DNA of 64,000 nt, from contig JAUFNR010000072.1 in the NCBI GenBank assembly GCA_031216915.1, forward strand, positions 1 through 64,000. The letters are read 5' to 3'. Position 1 is the stretch's first letter. Every line of letters begins with the position of its first letter. This document shows, piece after piece, positions 1-10,900 of the stretch. Source of the stretch: Pictodentalium vernedei. Taxonomy: Eukaryota > Mollusca > Scaphopoda > Dentaliida > Dentaliidae. The position numbers and the translations under genes are program-made. The notes under the pieces are model-generated. The model ran no database searches. It was not told the origin of the DNA and worked only from the letters and a program-made list of their open reading frames with translations.

Positions 1-8
1 CATCCAGA

Positions 9-26
9 GTTACTATAAATAGTAAC
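9..26. other. Perfect hairpin, 7-bp stem and 4-base loop
   Basis: GTTACTA, then TAAA, then TAGTAAC. It lies at offset 9 of every unit and is identical in A and B copies. At this size it may be chance, and a function is not supported by anything nearby. Confidence 0.7.
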
Positions 27-669
27 AATTGACTGATGTTGGCACTTATTTTGGTACAAAATATCATCACCAGATATCAAAATTTGAACACAAATATCCC
101 AAAAAGGGGTGAATAGAAAGTGCAGATGTTCCGAACCAAAATCCAGAACATCTCAATAAAGAGAAAGACTCTTTTTACCCGTTAAAAATATTGTTTGTTA
201 AAAAGCGCATTTTCGAAAATTTGTGAAATTTTACCAAATTGGCACTCATTTTTTACCCCTGTCCATATTCTTGTCCAAGCATTCAATCTATTCTCAGTCA
301 AGTTACGTATGTTTCCGTGGTATAGAATCACCCATATATCAATAACACTGACATTTCTGAAAATGCGAGGACCCTCTGATGTAGGAAGCACACCTATTAG
401 GAAAAAGCAATTCAAAGTGCCAAAGATTCAGCATTTGACCACCACCTAATTGTTTACTGTTTTTTGGGTCACACCCACCTAGTATTTATGCCTAAATCAT
501 TGCTATTAAACATAACAAAATGAAGTTTAGCCTATTGTTTGCAATCAAGTTGCCACTTCAGAGAAGAAGCACACAAGTCTTTAAATCCTGGGTCATATTA
601 AAGCAGTAAAGCATAACGTGGCCACCCCAGTTTCCAGGGACCCTACAAGAATAGACCCATGTGCACTCT

Positions 670-678
670 TATAAAATA
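670..678 (+). promoter_or_regulatory. TATA-like motif upstream of the GT/poly-G tract
   Basis: TATAAAATA lies about 60 bp upstream of the GT/poly-G tract and recurs in each unit. In AT-rich DNA such motifs are common, and no open frame or transcript evidence follows it. It is listed as a possible Pol II TATA box only. Confidence 0.15.
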
Positions 679-733
679 TACATCCATCGGCTGCAGCATA
701 AATGCACTCCCTTGTCTATAGCTCCTATGTGTT

Positions 734-770
734 TGTGTGTGTGTGGGGGGGGGGGGAGGGGGGGGGGTGG
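734..770 (+). repeat. GT microsatellite followed by long poly-G tract (unit 1 copy)
   Basis: (TG)n leads into G12-A-G10-TGG. The tract recurs in all 16 units (positions given in each unit entry). It is the main source of length variation: the first run ranges from 11 to 21 G. In type A units 1 to 4 the second run is 10 to 12 G; in type B it is 6 in nine of ten copies. The plus strand could form G-quadruplexes. Confidence 0.95.
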
Positions 771-1220
771 CAGGGACGAAAGGGTTGAAGGAATCAAACA
801 TAGTTTAGCCATGCCCTCCACTGAAAGGCATTAATCATGATATTCTGAGATTTTGGGTATAAGCACACATATCGAAAATCTGCGCCCCTGATAAATCTAA
901 AAGAAATTGATAATTTGATTTGTTCAAAACGTACTCTCATAACTCTAAATGGCCATTGATAACCTTTGTGTGGTAGCTGGACAATATAATTGAAACCTCA
1001 TCCCATAGCACTGTACAAATATGGGACTATACTTGGGGGTATCCAAAGCAAATCCACCCTCATCACTTCACTCACCGTTACACGTCTTGATCGTCATTTT
1101 GAATGTAGAAATATCTGTCGGGCCACAAAATAATTGGCCTCCCGTTAAATGAGTGTCTTAGATATCTCAAATGACTGATATTTAAGCGAGCGCCATTGCT
1201 ATTCGGGGTTTGCTCAGTTG

Positions 1221-1229
1221 TATATAAGG
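1221..1229 (+). promoter_or_regulatory. TATA-box-like TATATAAGG
   Basis: A good match to the animal TATA box, followed by the partial inverted repeat TTCCC...GGGAA. No frame that survives in both families starts downstream, so a promoter role is a guess. The same strings are present in all units. Confidence 0.2.
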
Positions 1230-1306
1230 AAGGCCTTTCCCGTTTCAAAAGGGAACAATCAAAATCAGCTTCTGAAAAGGCACCATTTGATTTTAGACAG
1301 ACTTAC

Positions 1307-1400
1307 CTCCCTCCGTCTTTCTGGTAAGTAGACGCCGTGGAGGTATAATCGAAAATATGGCAGTCTTCCAAATCGCAGAGGTTGCTTTCCTGTAGAAGCA
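1307..1400 (-). other. Possible exon-like segment bounded by splice-site-like sequences, minus strand
   Basis: Read on the minus strand, a pyrimidine-rich TTTGTTTTTCAG ends at 1401, and a consensus donor GAG followed by GTAAGT lies 94 nt on, with its GT at 1306-1305. Another donor-like GGTGAGTG occurs about 240 nt further downstream. The segment recurs in all units. In B copies one minus-strand frame of 110 codons spans it (for example 25023-25355), but it begins at TTG and is not open across the same stretch in A copies because of a 1-bp length difference. I recognise no protein in it, so it may equally be chance. Confidence 0.15.
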
Positions 1401-1831
1401 CTGAAAAACAAACGATTGGAATTGACAAGTTTCTTTCGGTCGGCTGTAACAGCTATATTTTGAATAGATAGAACACTAAAGACGCGAACAGAAGATCATT
1501 CATTCAGTCTGTTTAGAAAGAATATGGATGGATTCTCCTTGAAGAGTTTGCCTCGTGTTTCATATATCTAACGAGTGAAACTCCGAGTCATGATTTTATA
1601 ATGTACAGAAAAGTGACACTTTGCGTCAACCTACGGCTGTCATTGCCGGAAAACTGAATTTAGGTCTACCCATTGTTTACTTCAAGTTGATTTATTCTGT
1701 CAGAACAAGCATTTCAGCAAAAGGAAATGTGAAAATAATGTTATTTTTATATGTAGAACACTTCTGCATCATAAAATGGGCCAGAAAAAATATTGAGGTT
1801 TTTGATGAATTGCTTAAGGGTAACCATAGGC

Positions 1832-1856
1832 AAAAATTTTAAAAAAAAATTTTTTT
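1832..1856. repeat. A/T homopolymer tract (unit 1 copy)
   Basis: A5-T4-A9-T7, alternating homopolymer runs with self-complementary character. It recurs in each unit with 25 to 27 bp total and shifting A and T run lengths. Type B usually reads A5-T2-A9/10-T8/9. Confidence 0.93.
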
Positions 1857-1928
1857 CAGTTGACTAAACCAATAAATAGCACACGTAAAATTTTCCATTG
1901 TTCATGATTTTATTCTTGTGAAATATTA

Positions 1929-1989
1929 TCTTCTGAATTATAGAAGACATTTTAACAGTTACTGTGTGGTGAGTGAACACCTCATTCAC
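1929..1989. other. Cluster of short inverted repeats
   Basis: TCTTCT (1929-1934) pairs with AGAAGA (1942-1947) over a 7-base loop. GTGAGTGA (1969-1976) pairs with TCATTCAC (1982-1989) over a 5-base loop with one G.T wobble. Both are unchanged between A and B families. They lie in a stretch of roughly 200 bp (about 1857-2060) where I found no A/B difference. Confidence 0.5.
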
Positions 1990-2145
1990 GTTATCATAAT
2001 TATTAATTGGAACACTGGCTTATACAAGTTCTCAACTTAGAATAGAAAGAGTCTATGGTTTCGAACTTCGGCTGTTACGTGAAATGCTTGAACGTTCCAA
2101 CGAATTCCAATTTCTCTGTGCGATTTACCTGAATTAATAATGACA

Positions 2146-2159
2146 CAGAATTAATTCTG
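2146..2159. other. 14-bp perfect palindrome
   Basis: CAGAATTAATTCTG is its own reverse complement. It is present at the same offset in every unit and the same in both families. It could be a dimeric protein-binding site, but no candidate factor can be named. Confidence 0.6.
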
Positions 2160-3634
2160 CCCAACACAGAACATGACCTGCTCTTAAAGCTTGTAATCAC
2201 ACAAATCGGATACCAGTTCTTCACCATAATAAATCTGGGAAGTTTGGAAAGTGACTCTTCTTAAACTGTACATAACTTTCTCAGGGCTACAATATGAACC
2301 AACGTTACCACTCGCTTGTTTGAAACAAAGAGTCTTAAAGGACAGCCGATCAAGACCACGAGCAGAGTGTTGAGGTACCCAATGCCCACCAAATGCTGAA
2401 ACAAGTCGAATCTGAACCTAAAACCCAAATCATATGGTTCCCCTCTAAAATATTCATTCACCTTTAATATGATACATAAATTTAAGGCTGACCCGGGAAT
2501 AAACAGAGAAAGAGGTAGAAAACCAGAATGTCCCACGTGGATGCTCGTAGGAATGTAAACTTCATCTGTGACACACTAATTATTGTAACGTGAATGCTTT
2601 CCTTACCCATCGTGACTCCCTGTTCCTCCATATCCTTATCGAAAAACCGCGAGCGGCAAATCAAGACGAAAAGACAATTTAGAGGTCGAAAATGTAAAAC
2701 TGAAATAAAATGCCTCCCACCCCGACCAAACTATGCCATACACACGCCTTGAAAGTATGCTATCCATAAATGACAGACACTCTAGCACATGGAATCATGA
2801 CACCGGTCCGCCGCCCCTGTTTAGCTCCAAAAGTTGTCTAACTTGTAAGTAGAGCCAATATACCACCAGTCATTCTGTGAAAGATACATTTTTAGCTCAA
2901 AATACACAGTATATTTAAAGTCTGTAGTATTGGATTGCATTTATTTGTTTACTATTACGGTATCACGACTCTTTCCTCAACCTAATTTGTGTTCTGTTGG
3001 ATGAAAGTGGACGGATAGCACAGAGAGAACCATCCTACGCCAGCTATCTACCCACTACATATCTTCCTAACTTACTAAACTGGTACACGAAGGGCTGGCA
3101 TTGGTTGAAGGCAAGTGTACCATCAACGTGTTGTACGCATTTGCACAATGCGCAGATTGCTCCCACATGGGCAGCTGAAATTAAGGGCCTCACCACTGAC
3201 ACAACGGCGGAGAAGAAATGCATTGCTTATAGTGGTAATAAAACAGTGTCAGTGCATATACTCTAAGTTAGTCACAGAGCTATTTATTAAGTGGAGTAGA
3301 AAATATTTGCAATCTTTCATTTCAAGGAAACATTAAATCTGGCAGACAGTGGTGCTGAGCAGACAAAAGCCATCATCAAACATTGATTATCGTTTCGTTA
3401 TTTGACTTAATTTTTGTAACATAACAGCGTCCATAATTATACAATATGACCTACAGAGAATTGGTCTGTCTCTTTGGGGCAATTGGTTGTTTACCAACAT
3501 TTTTGTTTAAATATACTGATTGTGGAGTATTCCAGCCCTTTGACCGGCTAATTTGCGAACACATGCACTGTAGATGAATGTGCAACCAGCACAAAGCGAA
3601 AAATGTATGTGTATGAATAATGAGCAAAATCTAA

Positions 3635-3722
3635 GAACAGGTGGGTTTTGAACTCACATCGCATTGAATGCGCACTTTTCATACAGCAGTGTGAACGCCT
3701 GTACTAACTGAGCTACCGGCCG
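3635..3722 (-). tRNA. tRNA-like Pol III element, degenerate, class-II-like (unit 1)
   Basis: Minus strand. An A-box-like TAGCTCAGTTAG follows a 7-nt CGGCCGG, and a B-box-like AGTTCAAAACC (one mismatch to GGTTCRANNCC) lies near the 3' end. Between them is an anticodon-arm-like TTCA...TGAA stem, then a CGCAT/ATGCG arm with a TCA loop like the long variable arm of class II tRNAs (Ser, Leu). The T-arm is GTGAG/CCCAC with one mismatch. The acceptor ends pair poorly (about 3 Watson-Crick and 2 G.U of 7), and the anticodon loop looks 8 nt long. A T4 run (3626-3629 on the plus strand) lies 5 nt beyond the 3' end, as a Pol III terminator would. It is more likely a tRNA pseudogene or SINE head than a working tRNA. 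Confidence 0.5.
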
Positions 3723-3984
3723 ATTCGTTCTCTTGTGGTAAAATATAAATAAAGAACTTTAAATCATAAGACTTCCATCATTCTGTTTCCAGAGGAGAAA
3801 ATATCGTTCATTTTCGAGTAATGAAGGGGTATAGGCAGAATATGCTAGTGCTAGTTTTTAATAAAAAATGAACAGAAAAAAGCAGCTGTGATAAGTTACG
3901 CTATAAACCAGCTTAATGATTGAGCAGACGATTTTTTTGGCAGGGATCTGTTTAGTTGTTCAGACCGGAGTAACATTGTCATAA

Positions 3985-6900
3985 CATCCAGAGTTACTAT
4001 AAATAGTAACAATTGACTGATGTTGGCACTTATTTTGGTACAAAATATCATCACCAGATATCAAAATTTGAACACAAATATCCCAAAAAGGGGTGAATAG
4101 AAAGTGCAGATGTTCCGAACCAAAATCCAGAACATCTCAATAAAGAGAAAGACTCTTTTTACCCGTTAAAAATATTGTTTGTTAAAAAGCGCATTTTCGA
4201 AAATTTGTGAAATTTTACCAAATTGGCACTCATTTTTTACCCCTGTCCATATTCTTGTCCAAGCATTCAATCTATTCTCAGTCAAGTTACGTATGTTTCC
4301 GTGGTATAGAATCACCCATATATCAATAACACTGACATTTCTGAAAATGCGAGGACCCTCTGATGTAGGAAGCACACCTATTAGGAAAAAGCAATTCAAA
4401 GTGCCAAAGATTCAGCATTTGACCACCACCTAATTGTTTACTGTTTTTTGGGTCACACCCACCTAGTATTTATGCCTAAATCATTGCTATTAAACATAAC
4501 AAAATGAAGTTTAGCCTATTGTTTGCAATCAAGTTGCCACTTCAGAGAAGAAGCACACAAGTCTTTAAATCCTGGGTCATATTAAAGCAGTAAAGCATAA
4601 CGTGGCCACCCCAGTTTCCAGGGACCCTACAAGAATAGACCCATGTGCACTCTTATAAAATATACATCCATCGGCTGCAGCATAAATGCACTCCCTTGTC
4701 TATAGCTCCTATGTGTTTGTGTGTGTGTGGGGGGGGGGGGGGGGGGGGGAGGGGGGGGGGGTGGCAGGGACGAAAGGGTTGAAGGAATCAAACATAGTTT
4801 AGCCATGCCCTCCACTGAAAGGCATTAATCATGATATTCTGAGATTTTGGGTATAAGCACACATATCGAAAATCTGCGCCCCTGATAAATCTAAAAGAAA
4901 TTGATAATTTGATTTGTTCAAAACGTACTCTCATAACTCTAAATGGCCATTGATAACCTTTGTGTGGTAGCTGGACAATATAATTGAAACCTCATCCCAT
5001 AGCACTGTACAAATATGGGACTATACTTGGGGGTATCCAAAGCAAATCCACCCTCATCACTTCACTCACCGTTACACGTCTTGATCGTCATTTTGAATGT
5101 AGAAATATCTGTCGGGCCACAAAATAATTGGCCTCCCGTTAAATGAGTGTCTTAGATATCTCAAATGACTGATATTTAAGCGAGCGCCATTGCTATTCGG
5201 GGTTTGCTCAGTTGTATATAAGGAAGGCCTTTCCCGTTTCAAAAGGGAACAATCAAAATCAGCTTCTGAAAAGGCACCATTTGATTTTAGACAGACTTAC
5301 CTCCCTCCGTCTTTCTGGTAAGTAGACGCCGTGGAGGTATAATCGAAAATATGGCAGTCTTCCAAATCGCAGAGGTTGCTTTCCTGTAGAAGCACTGAAA
5401 AACAAACGATTGGAATTGACAAGTTTCTTTCGGTCGGCTGTAACAGCTATATTTTGAATAGATAGAACACTAAAGACGCGAACAGAAGATCATTCATTCA
5501 GTCTGTTTAGAAAGAATATGGATGGATTCTCCTTGAAGAGTTTGCCTCGTGTTTCATATATCTAACGAGTGAAACTCCGAGTCATGATTTTATAATGTAC
5601 AGAAAAGTGACACTTTGCGTCAACCTACGGCTGTCATTGCCGGAAAACTGAATTTAGGTCTACCCATTGTTTACTTCAAGTTGATTTATTCTGTCAGAAC
5701 AAGCATTTCAGCAAAAGGAAATGTGAAAATAATGTTATTTTTATATGTAGAACACTTCTGCATCATAAAATGGGCCAGAAAAAATATTGAGGTTTTTGAT
5801 GAATTGCTTAAGGGTAACCATAGGCAAAAATTTTAAAAAAAATTTTTTTTCAGTTGACTAAACCAATAAATAGCACACGTAAAATTTTCCATTGTTCATG
5901 ATTTTATTCTTGTGAAATATTATCTTCTGAATTATAGAAGACATTTTAACAGTTACTGTGTGGTGAGTGAACACCTCATTCACGTTATCATAATTATTAA
6001 TTGGAACACTGGCTTATACAAGTTCTCAACTTAGAATAGAAAGAGTCTATGGTTTCGAACTTCGGCTGTTACGTGAAATGCTTGAACGTTCCAACGAATT
6101 CCAATTTCTCTGTGCGATTTACCTGAATTAATAATGACACAGAATTAATTCTGCCCAACACAGAACATGACCTGCTCTTAAAGCTTGTAATCACACAAAT
6201 CGGATACCAGTTCTTCACCATAATAAATCTGGGAAGTTTGGAAAGTGACTCTTCTTAAACTGTACATAACTTTCTCAGGGCTACAATATGAACCAACGTT
6301 ACCACTCGCTTGTTTGAAACAAAGAGTCTTAAAGGACAGCCGATCAAGACCACGAGCAGAGTGTTGAGGTACCCAATGCCCACCAAATGCTGAAACAAGT
6401 CGAATCTGAACCTAAAACCCAAATCATATGGTTCCCCTCTAAAATATTCATTCACCTTTAATATGATACATAAATTTAAGGCTGACCCGGGATAAACAGA
6501 GAAAGAGGTAGAAAACCAGAATGTCCCACGTGGATGCTCGTAGGAATGTAAACTTCATCTGTGACACACTAATTATTGTAACGTGAATGCTTTCCTTACC
6601 CATCGTGACTCCCTGTTCTCCATATCCTTATCGAAAAACCGCGAGCGGCAAATCAAGACGAAAAGACAATTTAGAGGTCGAAAATGTAAAACTGAAATAA
6701 AATGCCTCCCACCCCGACCAAACTATGCCATACACACGCCTTGAAAGTATGCTATCCATAAATGACAGACACTCTAGCACATGGAATCATGACACCGGTC
6801 CGCCGCCCCTGTTTAGCTCCAAAAGTTGTCTAACTTGTAAGTAGAGCCAATATACCACCAGTCATTCTGTGAAAGATACATTTTTAGCTCAAAATACACA

Positions 6901-7976
6901 GTATATTTAAAGTCTGTAGTATTGGATTGCATTTATTTGTTTACTATTACGGTATCACGACTCTTTCCTCAACCTAATTTGTGTTCTGTTGGATGAAAGT
7001 GGACGGATAGCACAGAGAGAACCATCCTACGCCAGCTATCTACCCACTACATATCTTCCTAACTTACTAAACTGGTACACGAAGGGCTGGCATTGGTTGA
7101 AGGCAAGTGTACCATCAACGTGTTGTACGCATTTGCACAATGCGCAGATTGCTCCCACATGGGCAGCTGAAATTAAGGGCCTCACCACTGACACAACGGC
7201 GGAGAAGAAATGCATTGCTTATAGTGGTAATAAAACAGTGTCAGTGCATATACTCTAAGTTAGTCACAGAGCTATTTATTAAGTGGAGTAGAAAATATTT
7301 GCAATCTTTCATTTCAAGGAAACATTAAATCTGGCAGACAGTGGTGCTGAGCAGACAAAAGCCATCATCAAACATTGATTATCGTTTCGTTATTTGACTT
7401 AATTTTTGTAACATAACAGCGTCCATAATTATACAATATGACCTACAGAGAATTGGTCTGTCTCTTTGGGGCAATTGGTTGTTTACCAACATTTTTGTTT
7501 AAATATACTGATTGTGGAGTATTCCAGCCCTTTGACCGGCTAATTTGCGAACACATGCACTGTAGATGAATGTGCAACCAGCACAAAGCGAAAAATGTAT
7601 GTGTATGAATAATGAGCAAAATCTAAGAACAGGTGGGTTTTGAACTCACATCGCATTGAATGCGCACTTTTCATACAGCAGTGTGAACGCCTGTACTAAC
7701 TGAGCTACCGGCCGATTCGTTCTCTTGTGGTAAAATATAAATAAAGAACTTTAAATCATAAGACTTCCATCATTCTGTTTCCAGAGGAGAAAATATCGTT
7801 CATTTTCGAGTAATGAAGGGGTATAGGCAGAATATGCTAGTGCTAGTTTTTAATAAAAAATGAACAGAAAAAAGCAGCTGTGATAAGTTACGCTATAAAC
7901 CAGCTTAATGATTGAGCAGACGATTTTTTTGGCAGGGATCTGTTTAGTTGTTCAGACCGGAGTAACATTGTCATAA
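3985..7976 (+). repeat. Unit 2, type A (3992 bp)
   Basis: Longest of copies 1 to 5, because its poly-G tract (4718-4764) is the most expanded, G21-A-G11. The A/T tract is at 5826-5850. Elsewhere I saw no private substitution against copies 3 and 5. Confidence 0.97.
7627..7714 (-). tRNA. tRNA-like element (unit 2)
   Basis: Same 88 nt as in unit 1, type A form (CACACTGCTG in the anticodon-arm region), followed by T4 on the minus strand. Confidence 0.48.
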
Positions 7977-10900
7977 CATCCAGAGTTACTATAAATAGTA
8001 ACAATTGACTGATGTTGGCACTTATTTTGGTACAAAATATCATCACCAGATATCAAAATTTGAACACAAATATCCCAAAAAGGGGTGAATAGAAAGTGCA
8101 GATGTTCCGAACCAAAATCCAGAACATCTCAATAAAGAGAAAGACTCTTTTTACCCGTTAAAAATATTGTTTGTTAAAAAGCGCATTTTCGAAAATTTGT
8201 GAAATTTTACCAAATTGGCACTCATTTTTTACCCCTGTCCATATTCTTGTCCAAGCATTCAATCTATTCTCAGTCAAGTTACGTATGTTTCCGTGGTATA
8301 GAATCACCCATATATCAATAACACTGACATTTCTGAAAATGCGAGGACCCTCTGATGTAGGAAGCACACCTATTAGGAAAAAGCAATTCAAAGTGCCAAA
8401 GATTCAGCATTTGACCACCACCTAATTGTTTACTGTTTTTTGGGTCACACCCACCTAGTATTTATGCCTAAATCATTGCTATTAAACATAACAAAATGAA
8501 GTTTAGCCTATTGTTTGCAATCAAGTTGCCACTTCAGAGAAGAAGCACACAAGTCTTTAAATCCTGGGTCATATTAAAGCAGTAAAGCATAACGTGGCCA
8601 CCCCAGTTTCCAGGGACCCTACAAGAATAGACCCATGTGCACTCTTATAAAATATACATCCATCGGCTGCAGCATAAATGCACTCCCTTGTCTATAGCTC
8701 CTATGTGTTTGTGTGTGTGTGGGGGGGGGGGGGGGAGGGGGGGGGGGGTGGCAGGGACGAAAGGGTTGAAGGAATCAAACATAGTTTAGCCATGCCCTCC
8801 ACTGAAAGGCATTAATCATGATATTCTGAGATTTTGGGTATAAGCACACATATCGAAAATCTGCGCCCCTGATAAATCTAAAAGAAATTGATAATTTGAT
8901 TTGTTCAAAACGTACTCTCATAACTCTAAATGGCCATTGATAACCTTTGTGTGGTAGCTGGACAATATAATTGAAACCTCATCCCATAGCACTGTACAAA
9001 TATGGGACTATACTTGGGGGTATCCAAAGCAAATCCACCCTCATCACTTCACTCACCGTTACACGTCTTGATCGTCATTTTGAATGTAGAAATATCTGTC
9101 GGGCCACAAAATAATTGGCCTCCCGTTAAATGAGTGTCTTAGATATCTCAAATGACTGATATTTAAGCGAGCGCCATTGCTATTCGGGGTTTGCTCAGTT
9201 GTATATAAGGAAGGCCTTTCCCGTTTCAAAAGGGAACAATCAAAATCAGCTTCTGAAAAGGCACCATTTGATTTTAGACAGACTTACCTCCCTCCGTCTT
9301 TCTGGTAAGTAGACGCCGTGGAGGTATAATCGAAAATATGGCAGTCTTCCAAATCGCAGAGGTTGCTTTCCTGTAGAAGCACTGAAAAACAAACGATTGG
9401 AATTGACAAGTTTCTTTCGGTCGGCTGTAACAGCTATATTTTGAATAGATAGAACACTAAAGACGCGAACAGAAGATCATTCATTCAGTCTGTTTAGAAA
9501 GAATATGGATGGATTCTCCTTGAAGAGTTTGCCTCGTGTTTCATATATCTAACGAGTGAAACTCCGAGTCATGATTTTATAATGTACAGAAAAGTGACAC
9601 TTTGCGTCAACCTACGGCTGTCATTGCCGGAAAACTGAATTTAGGTCTACCCATTGTTTACTTCAAGTTGATTTATTCTGTCAGAACAAGCATTTCAGCA
9701 AAAGGAAATGTGAAAATAATGTTATTTTTATATGTAGAACACTTCTGCATCATAAAATGGGCCAGAAAAAATATTGAGGTTTTTGATGAATTGCTTAAGG
9801 GTAACCATAGGCAAAAATTTTAAAAAAAAATTTTTTTCAGTTGACTAAACCAATAAATAGCACACGTAAAATTTTCCATTGTTCATGATTTTATTCTTGT
9901 GAAATATTATCTTCTGAATTATAGAAGACATTTTAACAGTTACTGTGTGGTGAGTGAACACCTCATTCACGTTATCATAATTATTAATTGGAACACTGGC
10001 TTATACAAGTTCTCAACTTAGAATAGAAAGAGTCTATGGTTTCGAACTTCGGCTGTTACGTGAAATGCTTGAACGTTCCAACGAATTCCAATTTCTCTGT
10101 GCGATTTACCTGAATTAATAATGACACAGAATTAATTCTGCCCAACACAGAACATGACCTGCTCTTAAAGCTTGTAATCACACAAATCGGATACCAGTTC
10201 TTCACCATAATAAATCTGGGAAGTTTGGAAAGTGACTCTTCTTAAACTGTACATAACTTTCTCAGGGCTACAATATGAACCAACGTTACCACTCGCTTGT
10301 TTGAAACAAAGAGTCTTAAAGGACAGCCGATCAAGACCACGAGCAGAGTGTTGAGGTACCCAATGCCCACCAAATGCTGAAACAAGTCGAATCTGAACCT
10401 AAAACCCAAATCATATGGTTCCCCTCTAAAATATTCATTCACCTTTAATATGATACATAAATTTAAGGCTGACCCGGGATAAACAGAGAAAGAGGTAGAA
10501 AACCAGAATGTCCCACGTGGATGCTCGTAGGAATGTAAACTTCATCTGTGACACACTAATTATTGTAACGTGAATGCTTTCCTTACCCATCGTGACTCCC
10601 TGTTCTCCATATCCTTATCGAAAAACCGCGAGCGGCAAATCAAGACGAAAAGACAATTTAGAGGTCGAAAATGTAAAACTGAAATAAAATGCCTCCCACC
10701 CCGACCAAACTATGCCATACACACGCCTTGAAAGTATGCTATCCATAAATGACAGACACTCTAGCACATGGAATCATGACACCGGTCCGCCGCCCCTGTT
10801 TAGCTCCAAAAGTTGTCTAACTTGTAAGTAGAGCCAATATACCACCAGTCATTCTGTGAAAGATACATTTTTAGCTCAAAATACACAGTATATTTAAAGT

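Larger units (their letters stand above)
1..3984 (+). repeat. Unit 1, type A (3984 bp)
   Basis: This is the reference copy for offsets used elsewhere. Its poly-G tract (734-770) reads G12-A-G10 and its A/T tract (1832-1856) reads A5-T4-A9-T7. Two single-base gains set it apart from all other copies: an extra A near 2500 (GGGAATAAAC) and an extra C near 2627 (TTCCTCC). They may be private variants or consensus errors. It carries the 20-bp A-specific segment near 3020. Stretches outside the separately listed elements (450-660, 780-1200, 2160-2990, 3260-3630, 3730-3984) show nothing I can identify. Confidence 0.97.

Noticed and set aside
1871-1876. AATAAA polyadenylation signals (also at 3748-3753)
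   Set aside because: The hexamer is expected often in DNA this AT-rich, and no transcript unit is supported upstream.
2490-2630. Two single-base gains unique to unit 1 as a meaningful variant block
   Set aside because: Two isolated 1-bp gains in short homopolymers within about 130 bp are as easily consensus errors as real differences.
1-3984. Tandem copies of a transposon or LTR element
   Set aside because: No transposase, reverse transcriptase or integrase frame, no terminal repeats or target-site duplications at unit junctions, and the unit phase is arbitrary.
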